From Salmo trutta (lineage: Eukaryota > Chordata > Actinopteri > Salmoniformes > Salmonidae), in the NCBI RefSeq assembly GCF_901001165.1, contig NC_042973.1, positions 40,127,407-40,191,406 of the forward strand: a DNA stretch of 64,000 nucleotides, written 5' to 3'. The notes beneath the pieces are model-generated. The model did not search any database, was not told the DNA's origin, and worked only from the letters and a program-made list of their open reading frames with translations. Shown here piece by piece: positions 21,342 to 32,379 of the stretch. Position 1 is the stretch's first letter. The number at the start of each line of letters is the position of its first letter. The translations under genes and the position numbers were made by a program.

Positions 21342-21577
21342 AGCTAGAGAATGGCTATAATACTGTATAATACTGTTAAATTATTGGCCACAGAAGTCAT
21401 GTCCGTAGCCATAGTGTAATGCTCATAAGTGACGTATACATTCTTAAATACAACTAGCAGGTTAAATCAGACTGAACAACGCGCTCACCAATGTTTCACT
21501 TATCAAACAGTCTGGTTTAACCAAGCTGACATACAACACTCCTCCATTCCATGTCTTTTATTCAAAATGTGTTTACA

Positions 21578-21743
21578 CAGTGATGCCCGAGGTGACTTAA
21601 TCCTTGTCCTGGTAGTTGTACCCGTAGCGGATCAGGTCCTCACACACAGCCTTCACCTTGCTGCCACCGAAGGCGGTGCCGTAGTGGAACCTTCCGTCCA
21701 GCACCCCTGCTTTCCCAGCCAGCAGCTCGATCATCTTCCCCAC
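21578..21743 (-). pseudogene. polr3b: polr3b relic exon q, stop
   Basis: VGKMIELLAGKAGVLDGRFH and YGTAFGGSKVKAVCEDLIRY precede TAA (21597-21599), which replaces Tyr in KDYVTSGIT. The acceptor CACCAG is intact. Confidence 0.95.
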
Positions 21744-21924
21744 CTGGTGGAGGAGACATGCTATTCAATATGCACCAAACTGGACAAAACACTGACTGAA
21801 ATAGGGAGGGACAACCTGAACCTGCAAAACATTTTGCAACAGTGTGCCCTAATGAATAACTCCCGGGAGACAGGTCGCGCCATCCTTCAACTCATCACAA
21901 TACGTTTCAAAACAATACATACAA

Positions 21925-22052
21925 TACCAGTCAAAAGTTGACACACCTACTCATTCAAGGGTTTTTCTATATTTTTACTATTTTCTACATTGTAGAATAA
22001 TAGTGAAGACATCAAAACTATGAAATAACACATATGGAATCATATAGTATTG
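21925..22052 (+). repeat. Tc1-like terminal inverted repeat, solo end
   Basis: ACCAGTCAAAAGTTGACACA through ACATTGTAGAATAATAGTGA and AATAACACATATGGAATCAT is the terminal part of a common salmonid Tc1-like family. The remainder of the element is absent. Confidence 0.75.
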
Positions 22053-22129
22053 CGTTCAAGAGATGTAAATCTATAATTCTTTGAATGACAATATAATATT
22101 TTACCAATGTTTTCTAATATTAATTCATT

Positions 22130-22622
22130 ATTTTGTTGTCATGACTTGACTGCCGGTATTGGAGGGAAACGATTTCCTGAACATCAACGCCATAGTAAAA
22201 CGCTGTTTTTAGATATAAATATGAACTTGATAGAACTAAAAATGCATGCATTGTCTAACATAATGTCCTAGGAGTGTCATCTGATGGAGATTGTAAAAGG
22301 TTAGTGCATAATTTTAGCTGATTTTATGGTTTTGGTGACGCCTGTCTTTGAATCGACAATACATTACACACAGCAATTGTCAATGTACTCTCCTAACATA
22401 ACCTAACTTTATGCTTTCCCCGTAAAACCTTTTTGAAATCGGACAACGTGGTTAGATTAAGGAGATGTTTATCTTTCAAAGGGTGTAAGTTAGTTGTATG
22501 TTTGAGAAATTTGAATTTTGACATTTATTTGGTTTCAAATTTGCCGCTCTTGAAATGCACCTGCTGTTGATAGGGTGCGCCACGGGTGGCACGCTAACGT
22601 CCCACATAGCCCCAAGAAGTTA
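22130..22622. repeat. Unclassified dispersed salmonid repeat
   Basis: It ends GTGCGCCACGGGTGGCACGC followed by ...CCCACATAGCCCCAAGAAGTTAA, a sequence I recognise as recurrent in salmonid DNA. A DNA-transposon origin is possible. There is no open frame. The boundaries are approximate. Confidence 0.5.
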
Positions 22623-23872
22623 ATGAGACAAATTTATAACAGGCTAACCAGTGTGCATTCTCTAGATAATCAATAACAGTGATTGATCAATTAAGTGCCA
22701 GAGAGAAAAAAAAATTCAGCATGAGTGTTGCTGTTGAGGGTAATGTACAGTGCACCCCCTACTCCAGACCATTCCACTGAAAAGCAGTAGCCATCACTAA
22801 GGTCACAGGAAGGAAGAGCTCTGACCTCTAACCTCTAACCTCTGACTTTAGCACACATGATCATCCTCTCTGGCCAAACATTGCTGTGTCCTGTCCATGA
22901 CAACCTCAGACAACACTAGCCAATAATAAGGAACCACTCTCTCAAAAAGACGGATCAAATTGAACTGTATCTAAAACAACGTATGTGTAACAGAGACCGT
23001 AAGTACACTGACAGATCAAAGACTGGGACATGTGTAATGCTGCTGAACAGTCCAGACATTTATATCAAATAAATACCATTGCAACATATGACAAAGGTTT
23101 CATCGTGTGTCATTCGGCGTTTTAGGTCCATTGTAAAATCTCGTTTTCTATTCTATTCTAAACTCAGAAAGAAAAAAAAGTTGGAATACCAGTAGCTACG
23201 AAGCTAGCGACTTCCTTAACAGCGGTTTCCACAGCAACCGATATCTGTTCGTGAACAATAACATTGACTGCTTAGTGTTGTCAATGGACGTGTGTTCTGG
23301 AAGCCCATGATAACCCAGTCAATGGAGTAGGGGGGATAATGAGCGCTTTGTCTCAGAAGGGCTAATTCAAACCTGTGAAGAGTGAGGGTCAACACAGCAG
23401 TCGTGTTGGGCTTCTGCTTCTGTTGGATATCAGAGAGAGCAAAATGGAGAAAGTGAGGGAGATTTGTGGAGTAGGTATCAAACTATCAACCCAAAACAAA
23501 ACTAAAGTTGATTTATTTTCTCCATAAGTGGTTCGGGGGGCTAGGTTTCAAACTGTATCAAAACAAATGTTCATTCATTTTCCCCATGAGTTATTGAAGC
23601 TTGAAACTTGGGATACTTTGATAAGTCTGATCTTCCACATCCAGTACCCTAGTTAGCAGATTGTGACGGGCGGATGTGATGCTCCATTAGCCGTTACAGG
23701 ACAGGTACTGTTCGGAGTAGCACAGAGAATTTTCGACCAACCTTAACTTGCCGACACTATCTTCGTCCACATTAGCCTGTTAAAATCTGCTAGCTACCAG
23801 TTCCCTTGAGTGGGACTTTGTACCCCCCAAAGCAAAGAATAGGTAATGTTGAATTGTGTGGAGGTACTGTAT
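22623..23872. other. polr3b relic intron
   Basis: This is noncoding intron sequence between relic exons q and p, with no clear gene or repeat. Confidence 0.5.
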
Positions 23873-23976
23873 CGTCATTCTGGAGTGGTAGTCGTGAGGG
23901 TTCGTGATGATAACAGGGCAGATGCCCGAGTCACAGAAAGGCAGGTCCTCCGTAGGAACGATGAGGCCACACACAC
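23873..23976 (-). pseudogene. polr3b: polr3b relic exon p, donor loss
   Basis: VCGLIVPTEDLPFCDSGICP and IITNPHDYHSRMT are open. The sequence after the exon is ATACAG where GT is required. The acceptor GACAG is intact. Confidence 0.94.
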
Positions 23977-24687
23977 CTGTCACACATCTCAGAGAGGGAG
24001 ATTGAGTTGAAGAGGTCCAAGTGCAGGCACAAATTATATACTGGACATGGGGATGAAAAGGACCCACTGTAATCAATGAGCCATGCTACAGCTAAGAGTG
24101 AGTGAAGTCTTTCTACATTTCAAGTTTATTTCAAGAGTTTCTATGCACATCTCTGAAGCGTTATCAATTGATAGTGGCTTGAGCTTTTGATTTCTGCCTC
24201 AGTTTGCTGCTTCTGGTGGAGCATGCTAAAAAACAACACTAACTGAAGGAAAATGTGACACTTGCATGTTCCACACTAAGTTACCCCCAGTGCAGCATAC
24301 ACTGCCATGCTGCTGTTGTCTGGTGTGGCCCTCTTTAGATTCACATGATGTGAGAGGCAAGGGCCCCGGGCCTCCGGTAGCTGCCTGGGACTGGAGGCCT
24401 TAAGTGTGAGGGCAAATGTTTGCCCAGGGGCTGAGGCACTCTTCCATCCCTGGCTAGAGCAAACAGATTGTAGGCCCATTTGCAAACCAAAAAAGAGAGG
24501 GAGAGAAGTGAAAAGAAAGGGAGCAGGAAGTGGAGAGAGGTGATTAGCCTGACAGTGAGACCAGGATTACACACACATGACTTTCAGTCAGTCCAGCCCA
24601 GAGAGGAAGTGGAGGGGGATCAACTCAACTCGAGAGGGGACATCAAATCAGTGCATGTGGGAAAATTCTGTCTAACAATACACTGTA
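23977..24687. other. polr3b relic intron
   Basis: This is noncoding intron sequence with a purine-rich tract at 24485-24545. I see no gene. Confidence 0.5.
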
Positions 24688-26293
24688 CAGTGAGAGAAAA
24701 AAGTATTTAATCCCCTGCTGATTTTGTACGTTTGCCCACTGACAAAGAAATGATCAGTTTATAATTTTAATGGTAGGTTTATTTGAACAGTGAGAGACAG
24801 AATAACAACAATAAATCCAGAAAAACGCATGGCAAAAATGTTATAAATTGATTTGCATTTTAATGAGGGAAATAAGTATTTGACCCCTCTGCAAAACATG
24901 ACTTAGTACTTGGTGGCAAAACCCTTGTTGGCAATCACAGAGGTCAGATGTTTCTTGTAGTTGGCCACCAGGTTTGCACACATCTCAGGAGGGATTTTGT
25001 CCCACTCCTCTTTGCAGATCTTCTCCAAGTCATTAAGGTTTCGAGACTGACGTTTGGCAACTCGAATCTTCAGCTCCCTCCACAGATTTTCTATGGGATT
25101 AAGGTCCGGAGACTGGCTAGGCCACTCCAGGACCTTAATGTGCTTCTTCTTGAGCAACTCCTTTGTTGCCTTGGCTGTGTGTTTTGGGTCATTGTCATGC
25201 TGGAATACCCATCCACAACCCATTTTCAATGCCCTGGCTGAGGGAAGGAGGTTTTCACCCAAGATTTGACGGTACATGGCCCCGTCCATCGTCTCTTTGA
25301 TGCTGTGAAGTTGTCCTGTCCCCTTAGCAGAAAAACACCCCCAAAGAATAATGTTTCCACCTCCATGTTTGACAGTGGAGATGGTGTTCTTGGGGTCATA
25401 GGCAGCATTCCTCCTCCTCCAAACACAGCGAGTTGAGTTGATGCCAAAGAGCTCCATTTTGGTCTCATCTGACCACAACACTCACCAGTTGTCCTATGAG
25501 TCATTCAGATGTTCATTGGCAAACTTCAGACGGGCATGTATATGTGCTTTCTTGAGCAGGGGTACCTTGCGGGCGCTGCAGGATTTCAGTCCTTCACTGC
25601 GTAGTGTGTTACCAATTGTTTTCTTGGTGACTATGGTCCCAGCTGTCTTGAGATCATTGACAAGATCCTCCCGTGTAGTTCTGGGCTGATTCCTCACCGT
25701 TCTCATGATCATTGCAACTCCACGAGGTGAGATCTTGCATGGAGCCCCAGGCCGAGGGAGATTGACAGTTATTTTGTGTTTCTTCCATTTGCGAATAATC
25801 GCACCAAATGTTGCCACCTTTTCACCAAGCTGCTTGGCGATGGTCTTGTAGCCCATTCCAGCCTTGTGTAGGTCTACAATCTTGTCCCTGACATCCTTGG
25901 AGAGCTTTTTGGTCTTGGCCATGGTGGAGAGTTTGGAATCTGATTGATTGATTGATTGCTTCTGTGGACATGTGTCTTTTATACAGGTAACAAGCTGAGA
26001 TTAGGAGCACTCCCTTTAAGAGTGTACTCCTAATCTCAGCTCATTACCTGTATCAAAGACACCTGGGAGCCAGAAATCTTTCTGATTGAGAGGGGGTCAA
26101 ATACTTATTTCCCTCATTAAAATGCAAATCAATTTATAACATTTTTGACATGCATTTTTCTGGATCTTTTTGTTGTTATTCTGTCTCTCACTGTTCAAAT
26201 AAACCTACCATTACAATTATAGACTGATCATTTCTTTGTCAGTGGGCAAACGTACAAAATCAGCAGGGGATCAAATACTTTTTTCCCTCACTG
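24688..26293 (-). mobile_element. Tc1-like transposon (copy D), nearly complete
   Basis: This is a 1,606-bp element between TA dinucleotides (24686-24687 and 26294-26295) with terminal inverted repeats of about 200 bp beginning CAGTGAGAGAAAAAAGTATTT. The transposase on the minus strand runs from Met at 25922 to 24903 in a single frame. It has a helix-turn-helix (MAKTKKLSKDVRDKIVDLHK onward) and a DD34E catalytic domain: WSDETK, QHDNDPKHT and DLNPIENLW are all present. Two stops interrupt it, TAG at 25494-25496 and TGA at 25482-25484, just before WSDETK. It is the best preserved element in the window but is not autonomous as it stands. Confidence 0.95.
24903..25922 (-). pseudogene. Tc1-like transposase, two in-frame stops
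   Basis: About 340 codons. The N-terminal 142 residues contain paired helix-turn-helix DNA-binding motifs, with KKLSKDVRDKIVDLHKAG at the start and a linker with PRPGAPCKISPRG resembling the GRPR-type hook. The C-terminal part carries the three catalytic acidic residues in WSDETK, HDNDPKHT and NPIENLW. The stops at 25494-25496 and 25482-25484 are four codons apart and there is no frame change. Confidence 0.93.
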
Positions 26294-26445
26294 TAACTGT
26301 AGAACCTGTTGGTCACTAGATGGGGAACGCTAAACGATACACCCTAAATACGCTGTGCCTAACATCACCCAAACAAATGTTCCTGTAGTTTTGTGTATAC
26401 TATATGTGAGGATAATAAAATAAAGTTCCAATTTGACATAAGAGA

Positions 26446-27415
26446 AATGCCTTCAAGGTAAATCCATTTGAATTCAATCACTTTTTGACAGCACCCCTTT
26501 GATTTGAACAAAACCTTCCATTCATATTTGTCCATATTGGAAGTGCTCAAAAAGTAACTTTTTGGCCCTGAATGACAAAGCATTAAAGAGATAAAGGTGC
26601 TCAAAGTTGACCTATTTTGCATACCCCACCATATCATCACTATCTGAGGTTTTTGTGTTGTGCTCGCCATCGGCTGAGACACAACATGCTCTTGAATACA
26701 AGGTGGATGTGTTGGCTGATAAATGTACTAAATCAAATGGTCCAAAATGGGAATCAAATTGAAATGTCAACTTACAAATGGTACCACAAAGATGGTTGGA
26801 GGTCCAGATATCAGAGAATGTTGACTTGAATGGGAATATCTGTTCTAAATAATGTCAATCCTCCATAGGAAGCCTATTGAAATCATAGAAATATAGATAA
26901 CAGAATAGGCATGACCATTTAAGTTGACATTCAATGGTGGGTGGACCAGCAGCCATCTCGGTGGTAGTAATTAGGAGAAAACATTTCTCAAATCAGTTGG
27001 AATTTCAATGGGGTACCTGCTACATTGCAGTGGTCTGAAGGGATAGATCCATTCTGTGAATTGTATTTCTATGATTGAAATGACACCCACCCTGTGGAGC
27101 ATGGTGTGTCTCAACCGATGGCGAGCGCAACATAAAAAACTCAGATTATGTAATGTCTAAGCTAATGTACATCAGACCCATTTTTAGATAATTGATGTTA
27201 AGGTAAAAAAACTTCAATTTTTATTAAAAACTTTTTACCAAGAAATTATAAAATAGTTTAACAACCCTTTTGTAAGCTTTTTAATGGTATTGAACTCAAT
27301 CGTTTATCTTTTCCAGTGATGAAGACATGGATGTCTCATGGTATTGTGGGGTATGCAAAACGGGTAAATGCCGTCAAAAAGTGATTGAATTCAAATGGAT
27401 TTACCCTTTAACCCA
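26446..27415. mobile_element. Foldback (long inverted repeat) element
   Basis: AAATCCATTTGAATTCAATC at 26460 recurs inverted at 27380-27405. Further inverted pairs follow inward: GCATACCCCACCAT at 26619 with its complement near 27348, and GCTCGCCATCGGCTGAGACA at 26660 with its complement near 27100-27130. The whole is a palindromic DNA element of about 970 bp without a coding sequence. The outer limits are approximate. Confidence 0.7.
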
Positions 27416-27599
27416 TTTCCCTGCAATGACATATACCAGTAAGATGATGGGTAGTAGTATTTCTGAATTAGGTATCAGTCATTCACTTGTTTATGACGGG
27501 GTTTCATCATAGAATAAAAATGTGTATTCAATAGGTCTACATTCTATTTCTATGGTTGTTACCTCTGCTGGCGTCACTGTTCTACAGATAGTCATGAGT

Positions 27600-27975
27600 A
27601 AAGTTCAGGCAGATCTGTTAGTGTTAGCCACACTTAGTGGTCCATTAGTGCCATAGACCCCTGCAAGAAGGCAGCTCTTGCTCAGCCCAGTCAAAGCTCT
27701 TCTCTGTCCTGGGACTCCAATGGTGGAACCAGTTTCCCACATCAGAAACCTTACCTCTTTAAACAGTATCTTAAATAATCCCCCCCCCCCCAAAAAAAGC
27801 ATGCCTTTCGTGAACTAACACTCGCACTTGACTATTCCCCCCTACTAGCACTGACTTTGCTGATAGCTACTTTATTGAGGAAGAATTGACTTACTATGAC
27901 TGAAATATGTGGTTGTACCTCTTAGCTAACTCTGGATAAGAGCGTCTGCTAAATGACTAAAATGTAAATGTAAAA
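27600..27975 (+). mobile_element. LINE (L2-like) 3' end fragment
   Basis: It ends CTCTGGATAAGAGCGTCTGC then TAAATGACTAAAATGTAAATG. This is the same 3' terminus as the LINE at 18496-19235, but in the opposite orientation. The ORF2 C-terminal frame is destroyed, with a C run at 27780-27791. Confidence 0.7.
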
Positions 27976-28287
27976 TGTTTTGATTGGGAACAAGAACAGT
28001 GCTTTTCTAAGGACTAAGGAGGTCCATGCCTTGTGAGAGTGAGCCCCATCCAACAGCAGGAAGGAGAGGACAGGAAGAGCGAAAACCAAGAAAGGGCAAA
28101 CGTCTAATAGGCTATACAGAGGGAGAAAGAGAGAGACCGAGAGAGAGAGGATATTGGAGGGAAAAACAGGAGTGGAGGGAAGTGTGAGGGAGGGAAAGGG
28201 CAGAGCAACAGGAAAAAATAGACCAGAGGGCAAAGGAGAGAAAGGCATAAAATGAGAGAGGGAAAATGGAGAGAGAGAAGGAGCAGG

Positions 28288-28291
<4 letters not shown>

Positions 28292-28333
<42 letters not shown>
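28292..28333 (+). repeat. (GA)n microsatellite
   Basis: A GA dinucleotide tract inside a longer purine-rich stretch (28090-28335). Long open frames here on the minus strand are Ser/Leu-rich artefacts. Confidence 0.9.
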
Positions 28334-28334
<1 letters not shown>

Positions 28335-28548
28335 CTAGTTCCCATAGCAGACGTCCTCTGTGTTGTTTGTTTTGTGTGAAAGTGAATGATAAAAGAGGCA
28401 TGAAATCGGCAGAGAAAGCCAAGACAACAGCGAGGGTCCACAGCCCTCCATCACGCCCTATACAGCTCCACACTGGCGGCAAGGACAATGGGCCCCCAGC
28501 ACTCACAACCACACACACCAACCCCCGCCCGCCACCCCTGGCCTGCAG

Positions 28549-28549
<1 letters not shown>

Positions 28550-28613
<64 letters not shown>
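28550..28613 (+). repeat. (GT)n microsatellite
   Basis: About 32 uninterrupted GT units. Confidence 0.97.
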
Positions 28614-28615
<2 letters not shown>

Positions 28616-28629
28616 AAATCATTTACTTA

Positions 28630-28822
28630 ATTTTTTTTATTTAACTAGGCAAGTCAGTTAAGAACAAATTCTTATTTACAATGACTGACTACCGGGGAAC
28701 AATGGGTTAACTGCCTTGTCCAGGGGCAGAACGACAGATTTTTACCTTGTCAGCTTGGGGATTTGGGCCAGTAACTGAAATACTGGCCCAACGCTCTAAC
28801 CACTAGGCTACCTGCTGCCCCA
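28630..28822 (-). mobile_element. HpaI-type SINE (tRNA-derived)
   Basis: On the minus strand it begins GGGGCAGCAGGTAGCCTAGT with the A-box-like GGTTAGAGCGTTGG. It continues CTGACAAGGTAAAAATCTGT and CGTTCTGCCCCTG, and ends AAGAATTTGTTCTTAACTGA before a T-rich end. This is the salmonid HpaI SINE layout. The segment expected to hold the B box is altered, so it is probably not transcribed. Confidence 0.85.
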
Positions 28823-29880
28823 ACTTATTCTGCTCTGATTACAATAACTTATGAGACTTGTCATGACCAGCTAGACGTAGAATTTAATGCAATTGCCAAA
28901 ACTCAGCTAAACACATTTTTTTTAACTAATACAGAATTGCTTTTTGAAAGTGGATTCTCTGTATTTCATATAACAAATATATAGCCTGCTTCACAAAAAA
29001 CGAAGTAATTTGCAACACTTATACCACCCTTACAGTGTATACAACAGTACTAACAGTCCGTCACTCCGTACAAAATCCTTGTGAGGATGTCAGCAGGAAA
29101 AAAATCCAGATAGCTCTTTAGTGCACCAACATGAAACAACCCAAGAACACACTCCAGCATTGCTACAGTACAGCACTACTCTCAGGTTGTTCACTTGTAG
29201 CTCCATCCCGGGCCTTTCCCCAGTTCTAGCATTCCCCCTCTCCTGCTATGCCTAACCCCTTGGTGACCCCTCACTCCTGTAAGAGACAGAGGACATTGTC
29301 CCATGACTATACTGACCGGCCAGCCCCAGCAGCGACCCCGTTTAATGAAGTGAGTAAATTATGCATGGCGCCAGTTAGCTTTCCGATTAAAACATCATAC
29401 AGGCCCTCTCTTCTAGAGGGAGGTGCAGCAGCAAAACAATGGCGGTTGTAAACACTTTTCCCAGGAGCGGCAGTGTACTGCTGGGGTGTAATACATTTGC
29501 ATAGTCTGGCGCAGGACAAAGAGCCAATTAATTGAAAAGCAGAGCCCCTCGAAAGACGAGGAGAGAGGCCCTCACTGGAACTACTGGCAACACTGGGGCC
29601 TGACTCAACACACACAAATGCACACGTGCACACACACTAATGCGCGCACACGCTCACACACAAACACAAAGTCTTGCAAAGGAATCTACCATTTCAGTTG
29701 GTCAACACTGTGTTAGATTACATCTGTATATTCTCCCGTCACTAAATGTTGACATGGGGCACTGAGACTCTGCAGTTCATGCAGACAACAGACACTTCAG
29801 GCCTGCGACAGATCAGTTGCTTTCCCGATCATAAGCATCAGATGGCCCTGAGAGGGCAGATAAGGGAGGGTCAGTAGTAC
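28823..29880. other. polr3b relic intron with a candidate conserved element
   Basis: This is noncoding. About 29320-29580 is repeat-free and balanced in composition, and contains AATTATGCAT, ATTTGCAT (octamer-like) and CCAATTAATTG. That combination is common in vertebrate developmental enhancers. Conservation cannot be tested here. Confidence 0.4.
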
Positions 29881-30014
29881 CTTTCTGTCAGTGCCGACTG
29901 CTGAACTCTCCTATCTCTGGTCTCCTGGTCTGTCTCAGCAGGATCTTGATGAGGAAAGCATCGTCTGAATTGGAGGAGATAATCACCTTCTCGAGGTAGG
30001 AGTCTGTGGAGCGC
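29881..30014 (-). pseudogene. polr3b: polr3b relic exon o, stop
   Basis: STDSYLEKVIISSNSDDAFL and LLRQTRRPEIGE are followed by FSSRH. TGA (29888-29890) replaces Gly in the FSSRHGQKG motif, a conserved part of the polymerase active-site region. One residue before FSSRH is deleted in frame. Confidence 0.95.
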
Positions 30015-30164
30015 CTGTAGGGAAGAGAGGGAAGCACGTGTATCAGCTGACCTGATCTCTTTCAGGTCGCTGAAAGAGACCTGAAAGGACTTGGTTGTTT
30101 GATGTCATATAGTGGACACTAAGTATTTTGCTCAAAGTTCAGAAGAGATAGTAGATGAGGAACA

Positions 30165-30270
30165 AACGTTATATTTAAGCAATATGGCCAGTGGAGGTGT
30201 GGTATATTTCCAATATACCACGGCTGTCAGCCAATCAGCATTCAGGGCTTGAACCACCCAGTCTATAATA
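30165..30270 (+). repeat. Palindromic MITE fragment
   Basis: TTATATTTAAGCAATATGGC through GTATATTTCCAATATACCAC and GGCTGTCAGCCAATCAGCAT is one end of a well-known salmonid palindromic repeat. The other arm is lost. Confidence 0.6.
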
Positions 30271-30334
30271 ATAGTTCTGTGTGGGGGCAGGCAGGGGTGT
30301 ATGAGTGGTGAGGGGAGGAGGCTGGCTGACCCAC

Positions 30335-30452
30335 CTGATGGGCATGTGTCTGTACTGGGGCTGTCCTGGCTGGGCACTGCCCTCCAGTGGTTTCTGGGTG
30401 ACGGTGGGCATGGACTTGTTCACCAGCACCTGCTTGTTCTCCACCTTCTCAC
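30335..30452 (-). pseudogene. polr3b: polr3b relic exon n, open
   Basis: It encodes EKVENKQVLVNKSMPTVTQK and PLEGSAQPGQPQYRHMPI, with normal splice sites (CCCAG / GTGGGT) and no lesion. Confidence 0.93.
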
Positions 30453-30671
30453 CTGGGACGCACACAATTACTTACGTATCTCTCACATTGTTTCCATATT
30501 TGCTAGTTCTTTATGTATGAATGTCAAATCTTAGACATATTATACACATTTTAGGTTGCATAAAACACAAATACATCCTTCAGCGTGTTTCTATAGGGAG
30601 ATGGATGTAACCAACAGGTTGTAACAATAAAATGGGTGACAGTGAGGTTCTACTAATTGTTGGTTACTCGC

Positions 30672-30831
30672 CTGGGCAGCAGATGCTGTCAGGGTCCAGG
30701 ATACTGTGCCTCCAGATGGGCTTGTGTGTGGCCGCTTCCAGCACGGGACCCATCACCTTGTCAAAGGTCTGATTGGTGTAGAGCCTCAATGTGCACTTGG
30801 CTTTCTTGTAGACCAGGCACCTTCCCGAACC
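30672..30831 (-). pseudogene. polr3b: polr3b relic exon m, extra G and GC donor
   Basis: CLVYKKAKCTLRLYTNQTFD and VMGPVLEAATHKPIWRHSIL are clear. An extra G near 30823 shifts the frame at the start. The donor reads GCGAGT instead of GT. Confidence 0.92.
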
Positions 30832-30999
30832 CTGGGGAGGAATGAATGGAAGAAGAGGGACAGAGTTCAGTATTGTATCAGTCTGATGGCATTAGACTGC
30901 CAGTAAAAAGTGAACCAGAAGAGTGAACTCTGTGTATTTAAATAGAGTAACAAGAACACTACATCTAAAATGAATCAGTGATTATGTTCAGAAGTCGGT

Positions 31000-32330
31000 G
31001 AGTAGGGCTGTGATGGTAATTGAATAACCGTGTAACTGATGGTTATGGATGAAGACAGTCATGAAAATAAAATGACTGTCTAAATACATTTTAGGATAAA
31101 ATTTTGGTTTTGTTTGATTTTGTTTCCATGTAGATAAACTTAACCTATTAGCGGGAGTGTTTACTAATGATTATAAGGAATTGTTTTGCTATTCTGTCTA
31201 TTAAACTTTCCACATCTTCTTCCGTTTCCAACTGATGATGTGCGGGCTGTAGAGCGCTATAGGCTATGCCACTTCAGTAAGAAAAGTGTTTCATACCATC
31301 ATTCACGCTCTCCTGGCTTGATTCTCGCAAATGTAAAATGTAGGAAAGTGCCCAGCTGGGTTTCTTAGTAATTTTTTTCTTCACCTCACACAGTAAGTCA
31401 ATGAAGTAGTTTTTAAAACATTTTTTTTTACATCATTCTAATTATAATAGTTCGCCACGGTATTTGAAAAATCTTTCCAACTCTCCCCATCGATAATCAG
31501 CGTTGCTGATAAATAGGCTATTTATTTGTTTCTATTTTAATGATTGTCAATTTCATCTTCATACTATAGCATAGCTGTCCCCTTCATACTTTCCTCGTCA
31601 ATTCACTATCTTATAGCCTACTTTCGCAAAGCCTAAGGTAGGTCTAGGTTTTTTTCATACGTTTTAAGGAAAGGAGAAATATTTGCTTGTTCCGACATAC
31701 GCTAATGGCTTTGATTTCCAGGTGCTTTTATGGGGGTGTGCGTGGGTGAGTTTGTTGATTCTCTCAGTAGGCCTAAAATTATGTCCATCGAGAACGCTTC
31801 CTAAAGTAGCCTATCTGGACGCCATCTCTTTAATAAGAATCGAACACTCCTGTCACGATTTAATCTTGTAAAAGGCCAATTTTCTGTAGTTTAGGCTACA
31901 TTATTTCTTTCATTACGGCGTCCTCTCTTTGAAGAACGGTCGAATGGCCGCAGCAGGGTTTGTAACTTTATGCATATATTTCGGGAAAAGGGGGAGAAAA
32001 CCCATTGAACTTTGTTTTAATGGTTTTTGCGTCGAAATAGGATCAATTATATGCAGAAAAGCTAACAGACAAAGCCAACGTAGGCATATCTTTATTTTCA
32101 CTCTGTTAATGTTGTGTCAATACAAACATGTGACAGATCCTCTCCAACTTGCCATTTCTTAATTTGTTGAATAATATTTAGAAGTAATAAACTGAATAAT
32201 AATAATGAAATGACATGATAATAACGAAGTGTAATGGCTCGTTTCAAATATGTTTTTATTAAGAAGCATATCCATGTAAACAAGTGTACAAACAGAATTG
32301 AGACTTTAACCCCAGCAGAATACAATACAA
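31000..32330. repeat. Unclassified repeat-like block in polr3b relic intron
   Basis: GGGCTGTGATGGTAATTGAA at 31005 and GTAACTGATGGTTATGGATG resemble the start of a salmonid DNA-transposon family. The rest is AT-rich and without an open frame. I cannot place its limits or class. Confidence 0.4.
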
Positions 32331-32379
32331 TTTGCCTGCTCAGCTAATAGACATACATTAACGTAGATCAGTAATTCAC

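Noticed and set aside
27949..28521. 190-codon Ser/Leu-rich frame
   Set aside because: It is produced by the GA-rich and (GA)n tract on the opposite strand.
28630..28822. A tRNA gene
   Set aside because: The A-box-like head belongs to an HpaI-type SINE. The cloverleaf and intact B box are missing.
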